This document shows positions 1 to 6,390 of a stretch of DNA of 16,498 bases, in pieces. The notes below the pieces were generated by a model. It made no database searches and was not told the DNA's origin. It saw only the letters and a list, made by a program, of their open reading frames with translations. The position numbers were made by a program, and so were the translations under genes. This DNA comes from CAVRZY01 sp963725415 (GTDB lineage: Bacteria > Acidobacteriota > Terriglobia > Bryobacterales > Bryobacteraceae), in NCBI GenBank assembly GCA_963725415.1, contig CAVRZY010000235.1, forward strand, positions 1 through 16,498, given 5' to 3'. Position 1 is the stretch's first letter, and every line of letters starts with the position of its first letter.

Positions 1-1469
1 AGATAGACGGGCCGGAACGGCCCTTGCGTGATGGCGAAGCGCAGGCGGGCCAGGTCCGAGGCGGAAAAGGGTTTGCGCGAGATCAGCACCGTGTCGGTGG
101 CGCCCCACTTTGCCAGGTCTTCATCGCTGCCTTCCCGAACCACGGCCAGGTGCCGCCAGGGCTGGGTTTCTCCGAGCCGGCGCAGCGCCGCGGAGGCCAG
201 CGCGATCAACCGCAGCGATTCCCGGGGCGGCTCGAAGCCCCAGCGGGTGAACACCAGCAGTCCATCCTCACTCAGGTGATTCAGATACTCGCAGAACGCT
301 TCGGTGGTGTAGAGGTTGTTCTCCGAGAGAGCGAAGGCGCCGGCGGCCGTCGAGGCCCAGGTGTCCACCAGAGTGGCTTGGAGAACCTGGTACTCCTCGC
401 GAGTGCGGCGGACGAAGCTGCGGCCGTCTTCGACCACGATGTGAACCTCGGGGCGCTCGAACAGGCCCAGGCTGTAGTGCGGGAAACGCTCCCGCATGAC
501 GGTGGTGGCTATGATGGGATTGATCTCGACGCCGGTGACGTCGCGGCTGCCGGAAGCCAGCGCACGGGCCAGGTCCCAGCCTCCGCCTGCTCCGATGACC
601 AGGGTCTTGGCGCCTGGGCGCAGCACATAGGGCAGTCCCGGGCCTTTGTAGAGCAGCTCCTTTCGGTCTTTCTCGGAAAGCCGGTCGAAATCAAAATAGG
701 GGATGCCGGTCGAGGCGTCGGCATCGATGAAAATCATGCCCGAGCCTTCCTGCCCGGTCACCGCGATGCGCGAGAAGCTGTTCCATTTTACGAAGTGTTC
801 CTGCTTGAGCGTCTTTCCCTTGGCGTAGCGAATATCGATGGGTGAGTTGCCGGAATTCCAGATCAGCAGCAGCAGAGTCGCCAGGGTCAAGCCCAGCGCG
901 CTGGCGCAGGTTCTCTTCCGGCCGGCCAGATGGAACCAGATGACCGCGGAGGCGGCGTACATCACGGCCGCGGCGATGACCGTATTGGGTCCCCCGATGA
1001 AGTCGAGCAGCGGAATCAGCAGCAGGCAGCCCGCCGCGGCACCCAGCAGATCGAAGAAGTATACCCGGTTGACTCGCTCGATGGTCTCGGCCACCAGCAG
1101 CGAAACCACGGTTCCGGTCACAAAGAAGGGCAGGGCGCTGGCGAAATAAACCAGGGCCAGCGTGCCGTAGCCCAACTCGTCTTTGCGCGTGAGCACGTAA
1201 ACCAGCGAACCGATCACCAGCGGGCTGTTCAAGGCCGCCAGCAGGCCCAGCTTGGCAAAGAAATTTCCTCTCCAGGCGGCCACGGCGTAGGAAAAGACGC
1301 CTCCTGCGCCCAATCCAAACAAGGCGATCGAGATGGCCAGGAAAGCGAAGTGATAGTAGAAGACCACCGAAAAGATTCGCGTCAAGGCCAGCTCGAGCAG
1401 CAGAGCCGCCAGGGTGGTGAGAGCGACGCCCAGGTAGATGGCGGGCCAGCGGGTTCGAGTGGGTGTCAT
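1..1469 (-). CDS. Membrane-anchored spermidine synthase-like protein (3' partial)
   Basis: The reading frame opens at ATG 1469 and is still open at base 1, so about 489 residues are visible and the C-terminus is missing. The first ~205 residues are hydrophobic, with roughly six membrane segments starting with one rich in Leu and Ala at residues 11-30. A soluble domain of the spermidine synthase/SAM-methyltransferase fold follows. It has a glycine-rich loop VIGAGGGWDL (291-300), an acidic residue after strand 2 (GVEIN, E315), VEDGR (346-350) and a LVDTW segment near 367-371. Proteins with this membrane-plus-synthase architecture are known in many bacteria, but their substrate is mostly unproven, so polyamine synthesis should not be assumed. 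The gene is divergent from the next one, with about 50 nt between starts. A weak promoter (CGGACA, 18 nt, TAACAT on the minus strand) can be drawn there. No good Shine-Dalgarno is visible. The family call is confident; the biochemical role is not. Confidence 0.85.
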   Translation of the reverse strand, partial: MTPTRTRWPAIYLGVALTTLAALLLELALTRIFSVVFYYHFAFLAISIALFGLGAGGVFSYAVAAWRGNFFAKLGLLAALNSPLVIGSLVYVLTRKDELGYGTLALVYFASALPFFVTGTVVSLLVAETIERVNRVYFFDLLGAAAGCLLLIPLLDFIGGPNTVIAAAVMYAASAVIWFHLAGRKRTCASALGLTLATLLLLIWNSGNSPIDIRYAKGKTLKQEHFVKWNSFSRIAVTGQEGSGMIFIDADASTGIPYFDFDRLSEKDRKELLYKGPGLPYVLRPGAKTLVIGAGGGWDLARALASGSRDVTGVEINPIIATTVMRERFPHYSLGLFERPEVHIVVEDGRSFVRRTREEYQVLQATLVDTWASTAAGAFALSENNLYTTEAFCEYLNHLSEDGLLVFTRWGFEPPRESLRLIALASAALRRLGETQPWRHLAVVREGSDEDLAKWGATDTVLISRKPFSASDLARLRFAITQGPFRPVY

Positions 1470-1521
1470 CGAGATCGGAAAGCGCGAGACAATTTACTAT
1501 GTTAAGCTACGAGTGCCGGGG

Positions 1522-1983
1522 ATGTCCGAAGGGCTTGGTTCCGATTTCCTGCGTCGCGAGCGAATCCGCGACGCGCTGCGTCAGTTCCAGCAGCGCATCC
1601 GCGAGCGCGTCCTGGCGATCGACGAAAGCGAATGCCGGGACCTGCTGCTGAACCGGCCTGCTGCGGCCAAATGTCCTCCTCCCGCGGCCCATCCTCTTCC
1701 TCTGCGTTATGAGACGCACGATGGGGTCAGCCTGTTACGAGTTATCGTGCCGGAGGCCGAGAACCGGGCCTGCCCGCAGTGCGATTTCTTCGGCCGCTCT
1801 CACTGCGGGGGCGGCTTGCTGTTCCTGTACTACGCCCTTCGGGATGCAGGGGTGCGGAGGCCGCTGGAATGGCTGGCAGTCGAGATGGCGCCCAACCTTT
1901 ACCTCCCGGACTGGGAACTGATGCAAGAAAACAGCGGCCGCATCCTGCGCGGACTGCGCGAGTATTTTGAAGCGCACCAGTAG
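1522..1983 (+). CDS. Hypothetical small protein with CxxC-x7-C cluster
   Basis: I do not recognise this protein. From ATG 1522 it has 153 residues; an in-frame GTG at 1513 is possible. A further upstream ATG at 1438 is unlikely because it lies inside the divergent gene. The N-terminal ~50 residues are charged and helical (RERIRDALRQFQQRIRERVL). The middle carries CPQCDFFGRSHCGGG, a CxxC-x7-C arrangement that could bind a metal, plus isolated cysteines nearer the N-terminus. The C-terminal part is amphipathic (LEWLAVEMAPNLYLPDWELM). No signal peptide or membrane segment is seen. A TACTAT -10-like element lies at 1495-1500, about 22 nt before the start. Codon composition looks like its neighbours, and the gene ends one base before the inverted repeat at 1984. 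It is probably a real gene, but no function can be assigned. Confidence 0.6.
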   Translation: MSEGLGSDFLRRERIRDALRQFQQRIRERVLAIDESECRDLLLNRPAAAKCPPPAAHPLPLRYETHDGVSLLRVIVPEAENRACPQCDFFGRSHCGGGLLFLYYALRDAGVRRPLEWLAVEMAPNLYLPDWELMQENSGRILRGLREYFEAHQ

Positions 1984-2002
1984 GACAGGCCCTGGGCCTG
2001 TC
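1984..2002. terminator. Perfect inverted repeat between convergent genes (putative bidirectional terminator)
   Basis: GACAGGCCC and GGGCCTGTC form a perfect 9-base inverted repeat around one central T. As RNA this gives at least a 7-bp stem with a 5-nt loop. It starts right after the TAG of the plus-strand gene and ends 3 nt before the minus-strand stop at 2006. A convergent position is typical of shared terminators. There is no T-run on either side, so a classical intrinsic terminator is not proven. Confidence 0.55.
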
Positions 2003-2005
2003 AGC

Positions 2006-3382
2006 TCAGCGCAGGAAAGCAGGATCTTTCCAATCCCACAAGCGCGCCGGGTTGGCCTCGCCAGGTCGCACGTTCCACAGGTAGGACTCCCAGCGGGTCG
2101 CGCCCCGGCAGTTGATGAAGAAGCTGGCGGCTACGAGCGCGCCGAAGGCGAGGTAGAAAGCCGTCCTCCTGAAACGCGCCCCGCCGGGCGGCTTCAGAAC
2201 CGGGATCAGGAAATAAGTCAGCAAGGGCGTCATATCGGAGAAATACCTTGGCCCAAAGGAGTGTCCCCCGGCCCAGTCCTGGAAGAAGGAAATCAGAATC
2301 CAGTGCAGCAGGACGATCGCTACGAGGCACGGACGAAGCTTTCGCATGCGCTCATCGTGCGGCCGGATCGCCATTCCGTAGACGGCGAAGACAAACACGG
2401 GCACGTAAAGGAACAGCCCGCGCGAGGGACTAATCAGGTTTCCGGCCAGGGCTTCTCCCAGGCGGGAGTGGAACAGGAGCGAGTTGGCGGCGACCCTGTA
2501 GAGCCAGTAGTAGGGCGGAATCAGGGTGCCGTAGATCGCCAGGCTATAGCCCACAAACAGCGCGGCCAGGGGAGCGGACCACAACATGTAGGAGAGGAAA
2601 TGTTTCCGATGGCGCAGCAGCACAAAGACGCTGAACACGAGGATCGGAACGGCGTTGGTAGGGCGGATCCAGAAGGAGAGGGCCAGCGGCAGGCCCAGGA
2701 ACCGGACCAGCTCCGGACGCTTCTCGGCCAGAATCGCCAGGAGCAACGCCAGCGCCAGCATCAGCATCGAAGGGCCGTGCTGCCACAGGCCGCGGCTGGC
2801 GGTGGACCAGGCAGGAGTGCAGAAGGCGAAGATCGCGGCCACCAGCAGCGAACGGAGCCGCCCAAGGAATTGCCGGGCGATCAGGTAGAGGACCGCGCTC
2901 GCCACGGCCATGAAGAAAGAAGCGATCGCCAATTCGAGAACCGCATGGCCTTCGACCAGGTCGCCGCGCAAGAAGCTCTTGAGCAGCGGGCTTCTCGCTT
3001 CTTCAGCCAGCGGTCTCAGCCAGGGCTGCGCCAGGCCGAGGGTTTTCTCGGCTGCCCAGACCGCGGGCGCAACCAGCAACGGAAGCCCGGCCGGATAGAA
3101 GTGGTACAGATGCCCATCCCTGCACTGCTCGCGGTCCCTGACCGGATAAGAACGGACATGCTCCGCCGAGACACACTCAACCAGGTAGAAACGGTCGCGC
3201 TCGAGCTGCGGCAGATACTCATCCAGATCCGTGTTCCCCTGGTGGAGAATGCTCAAGGCGGTATGCACGACCCAGCGCGAATCGAAAGAGGTCAGGTTCC
3301 GGCTGAGGCCGTGCACGAGCAGCGTGAGCAAAAAGACCAGCGCACAAGCCAGGATGTCGAACCGGGCGGCCTTGCGTTTCAC
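2006..3382 (-). CDS. Multi-pass membrane protein, GT-C-like glycosyltransferase
   Basis: The protein has about 458 residues and is dominated by some 9-11 hydrophobic segments. The first begins immediately after the start (ILACALVFLLTLLVHGL). The extracytoplasmic loop after it contains an acidic motif (SFDSRW), as in lipid-linked-sugar-dependent GT-C transferases, and a long loop with DEYLPQLERDRFYLVE follows. Such enzymes transfer sugars from a polyprenyl-phosphate donor on the outer face of the membrane; the donor and acceptor here are unknown. I prefer GTG 3382 because its GTGA overlaps the TGA of the preceding gene by 4 nt, a usual coupling arrangement. ATG 3412 would add ten hydrophilic residues and a 34-nt overlap. 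It is the last gene of the esterase-propeller/PHP unit, which suggests a linked cell-surface or glycan role. The membrane-protein call is firm; the GT-C assignment rests on overall topology and is moderate. Confidence 0.75.
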   Translation of the reverse strand: MKRKAARFDILACALVFLLTLLVHGLSRNLTSFDSRWVVHTALSILHQGNTDLDEYLPQLERDRFYLVECVSAEHVRSYPVRDREQCRDGHLYHFYPAGLPLLVAPAVWAAEKTLGLAQPWLRPLAEEARSPLLKSFLRGDLVEGHAVLELAIASFFMAVASAVLYLIARQFLGRLRSLLVAAIFAFCTPAWSTASRGLWQHGPSMLMLALALLLAILAEKRPELVRFLGLPLALSFWIRPTNAVPILVFSVFVLLRHRKHFLSYMLWSAPLAALFVGYSLAIYGTLIPPYYWLYRVAANSLLFHSRLGEALAGNLISPSRGLFLYVPVFVFAVYGMAIRPHDERMRKLRPCLVAIVLLHWILISFFQDWAGGHSFGPRYFSDMTPLLTYFLIPVLKPPGGARFRRTAFYLAFGALVAASFFINCRGATRWESYLWNVRPGEANPARLWDWKDPAFLR

Positions 3383-6300
3383 CGGTACGTGATCCACATG
3401 GGGCTCACCCACACCAGCTCTCCGTCAGCCTGCTCGCCGCGCACGTAGTAGTAACTGGTCTTGCCCTTTTCGGCCGCGGTGTCCTTCCAGACGAAGTCCA
3501 CTTTCCTGGCGGCGGGTTCGATCGAGTACGCGTACTTGCCGTCCTTGATGATGTGCACCCTGGCGAAATTCGCCAGGCCCCAGAGCTTGACGGAGATGGA
3601 AGGCGGCTCGCTGAGGGTGAATTCTTCTCCCATGAAGTGCTCGCCGCAGCGGACATCGGCCAGGATGTTGTCGGTGGCGCCGTACACACGCCGCTTGTGA
3701 AAAGCCTCCATGACGGCTTCGCGGGTGGGGGCGGTGACCCACAGGTTGCAGTAGGACATGTGGGTGGAGATGTGGTCGCTGGAGGCCTGGAATCCCAGCC
3801 GGTAGCCCTTCTGGAGAGCCAGCGAGACGAAGCCCAAGGGCCGCCAGCCGCCGATGGAATCCTTAGCGTTATTGGAGCGCGGGGCGTCCGGCATCTCGTA
3901 ATTCTGGCGGTCGCCCTGGTAGATCTCGACCACCGGCTCGACCAGCGGCTCGTTGTCGCGCCAGTCGGTGCCCATGTTGGTCCCGGAGGTATGCGAGGCG
4001 GCGATGCCGTTGAACCGGCGCAAGTAGCGGTACAGCATTTGCGTATCGGGCGCCGGCGTGGGCGGCGAGTCCTCGGCGGAAAGCGGCAGGCGGGGCAGGG
4101 GACGAATTCCGCGTTGCGCGAACACGGGGTTACGGTGGCCTTCGGGGTAGCGCACGCTGCGCTCGTAGCTGAACATAGGGATGAACTTTTCGCCCAGCTT
4201 GTAGGCGTCGGTGAGTTTCTGCTCGATCCACCAGGAGTACTCGCGGCCGCCGCCGTTGTCGTGATCGCAGCAGCCGCCCCAGTCCATCGAGGCGGCATCG
4301 ATCAGGTAGCGGTAGGCGTCGATGACGGGGCCGTCGCGGCCCCCGTCACCGGAGATCTCAGTGTGGCGATGGAACTCGCCGCGGAGGAGCTTCAGCTCGC
4401 TTCCCGCGACACGGGCGCGGTAGGTGCGCATGAAGGCCACCTGCTCGCGTTCCGCCTTACCTTCAGCATCGGTGGGCGCGACGGTCTCCGCCGGCAGCGG
4501 CTGCAATTGGGGCGGCTGAGGCTTGTGATCCAGTTGCAGCTCGGCGGCGTAGATGTCGGTGTTGATGCTGCTCGAGCCGCGGCGGCCGCCTCCGGCCACC
4601 ACGTGCTGGCGATGATCGGACGCCGAGACTAGCAACAGGTGGCCGGAGGAGAGGGAGAGTAATCCCGGGCGGGTGTCCAGCCACAGGTCGGTGTGCGGGA
4701 CCGGCACGGGACCGTTCCACTTCGCTCCGTCGAAGTAAACCACCTGCTCGCTCCACACCGTGCCCACCGGCGAGCGCGCGGCGCCCATGGCGGAACGAAA
4801 GGCCAGAAAAACGGTGCCCGCGGAATCGACCGCCAAGCGGGGGAAGCTGTTTAAGGGAAGCGGGGGCGGCTGCGATGTGGCGCTGGGGGCGCGGTTCTTG
4901 GCCAGGTCCGGATTGGGCTGCAGGAGGCCGGCGGCAGGGGGCTGCGGCAGCCTGGCGCGGCGGCGCGCCAGTGCGCCGGGCGGGCCGGGAAGAACCTCGG
5001 TGAGGTTCTGAGTGGTGGTGAAGGCGCTGGAGCCCTGGAAACACTTTACCCGCAGATTGTGCCCCTGGTAGAGCGCGATGCCGCTGGTCTCGTAAGCGCC
5101 GAAATCTTTACCCCAGCGAGTGTCGGAGGCTTCATAAGCCACCCAGAGCCGGCTCTGCGGATCGTAAGCGATTGAGCTGCGGGCTTCGAAATTCTGGCTG
5201 GCCGCCACGGGCACCGGCGCATCCATGCGGATTTCGCGATCCAGGCGCAGGCGGCGGAAGTAGACGTCATAGTCGCCCTTGTCGTAGGTGTCCCAGGAAA
5301 CTGCAACCTCGCCGTTGGGGCCGGCGGCGATGGCTGGATCCCAATCGCTGGCCTGGGAAACCGAAACCCTGGTCTCGCGGGTAAAGCGATCACCGGTCTG
5401 TGCTGCGGCCAGGATCTCGAGATTGCCGTTGCGAAACCCCTGCCAGGCCAGCCACACGCGGCCGCTCGAGTCGCTGGCGGCCACGGGGTTCAGATCGGGA
5501 CCCGGGTCGGTGGTCAGCCGCATTTCAGAGGACCACTTTCCTTGCGCGTAGGTCTTGGCGTAGAGGTCGAAGTTGCCATTCTGGTTGGCCGACCAGAACA
5601 CCCAGACGCGTTTCTTGGCGTCCACGGCCACCGCAGTCCGCATCACGTCCTGTTTAGGAGCGGAGACTTCCATGGAGGGACTCCAGGTGCGCGTCGATTT
5701 CGAGTAGTGCAGCAGCATGATCTGATCGCCGCCGACCGGACGGGCCAGGGAATCGAAGCTCTTGGGCTCCTCGCGGAACTGGCCTTCGATGACCTGGGAG
5801 CGGTCCCCGTGCACGAACTCGACGTAGCTGGCGTAGACGTCATCGCCGCTCTGGGCCACGGCCGGGAAGTCCTGTTCCTCGTCGGAGGTGGTGAGTTGCA
5901 GGGCGCTGGGCACGCGCTCCACCAGCACCCTGCCGTTGAGAACGGACCCAACTTCGCCGTAGGGAGTTTCGGCAGCGGTGAAAGCAAAATTGCCCTGCGC
6001 GGTCTCCACCGAGAAGCGGGTCTGGCTGTCCTCGAGTTTGGCGGCCACGATCACGCCGTTTTCGAGGATCGGCCCGGGCATGCCCGCACGCCTTCCGGCA
6101 GCACCCGGCAGGCCAGGCCGAGAGGAGGCTTTCCAGCTCGAGCGATAGTCACTGGAGTCCGTGCCCGCGAAGCGCCAGCCTTGGATGCTGAGGATCCTGG
6201 CGCCGGAGGCAGTGATCTTGCCGTCCCAAACCGTGGGTTGGCGATCTCCCACGCCCAGCAGGATGCGAAACGACGTAGTCTCCCCCATCTCGATAGGCTG

Positions 6301-6387
6301 CGCGCGCCGGCCCTGGGGATAGAGAGCGATGACCGCGGCCAGGGCGGCCAGCAGCGAGCCGAACAGCAGCCAATAAGTGCGACGCAT
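3379..6387 (-). CDS. Secreted beta-propeller/PHP-domain metallohydrolase fusion (CehA/McbA-like C-terminus)
   Basis: This 1002-residue protein begins with a membrane-spanning or signal segment (residues 5-23) followed by YPQGRRAQ, so it should be exported. Residues ~170-620 resemble a beta-propeller. Blade-like motifs VWVFW (261), VWLAW (311) and VAVSW (361) recur at exactly 50 residues, each followed by a G-[DN]-x-[DE] turn such as NGNFDLY. A Pro/Ala/Arg-rich low-complexity insert lies near 455-500. The C-terminal ~330 residues are PHP-like. Putative metal ligands are GEFHRH (H673, H675), CDHDN (D708, H709, D710), E742 in FSYER, H799 in SHTSGT and SSDH (D871, H872). PHP enzymes hydrolyse phosphoesters or other bonds using a metal cluster; the substrate here is unknown. 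The start is supported by an ideal Shine-Dalgarno 5 nt upstream. The gene sits 3 nt after the esterase gene and overlaps the membrane protein gene by 4 nt. Confidence 0.85.
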   Translation of the reverse strand: MRRTYWLLFGSLLAALAAVIALYPQGRRAQPIEMGETTSFRILLGVGDRQPTVWDGKITASGARILSIQGWRFAGTDSSDYRSSWKASSRPGLPGAAGRRAGMPGPILENGVIVAAKLEDSQTRFSVETAQGNFAFTAAETPYGEVGSVLNGRVLVERVPSALQLTTSDEEQDFPAVAQSGDDVYASYVEFVHGDRSQVIEGQFREEPKSFDSLARPVGGDQIMLLHYSKSTRTWSPSMEVSAPKQDVMRTAVAVDAKKRVWVFWSANQNGNFDLYAKTYAQGKWSSEMRLTTDPGPDLNPVAASDSSGRVWLAWQGFRNGNLEILAAAQTGDRFTRETRVSVSQASDWDPAIAAGPNGEVAVSWDTYDKGDYDVYFRRLRLDREIRMDAPVPVAASQNFEARSSIAYDPQSRLWVAYEASDTRWGKDFGAYETSGIALYQGHNLRVKCFQGSSAFTTTQNLTEVLPGPPGALARRRARLPQPPAAGLLQPNPDLAKNRAPSATSQPPPLPLNSFPRLAVDSAGTVFLAFRSAMGAARSPVGTVWSEQVVYFDGAKWNGPVPVPHTDLWLDTRPGLLSLSSGHLLLVSASDHRQHVVAGGGRRGSSSINTDIYAAELQLDHKPQPPQLQPLPAETVAPTDAEGKAEREQVAFMRTYRARVAGSELKLLRGEFHRHTEISGDGGRDGPVIDAYRYLIDAASMDWGGCCDHDNGGGREYSWWIEQKLTDAYKLGEKFIPMFSYERSVRYPEGHRNPVFAQRGIRPLPRLPLSAEDSPPTPAPDTQMLYRYLRRFNGIAASHTSGTNMGTDWRDNEPLVEPVVEIYQGDRQNYEMPDAPRSNNAKDSIGGWRPLGFVSLALQKGYRLGFQASSDHISTHMSYCNLWVTAPTREAVMEAFHKRRVYGATDNILADVRCGEHFMGEEFTLSEPPSISVKLWGLANFARVHIIKDGKYAYSIEPAARKVDFVWKDTAAEKGKTSYYYVRGEQADGELVWVSPMWITYR

Positions 6388-6390
6388 AAG

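Noticed and set aside
1967..3448. 493-codon plus-strand frame opposite the membrane protein
   Set aside because: It is highly charged, Gln/Arg/Glu-rich, typical of the antisense of a GC-rich membrane-protein gene; the minus frame has clear transmembrane segments.
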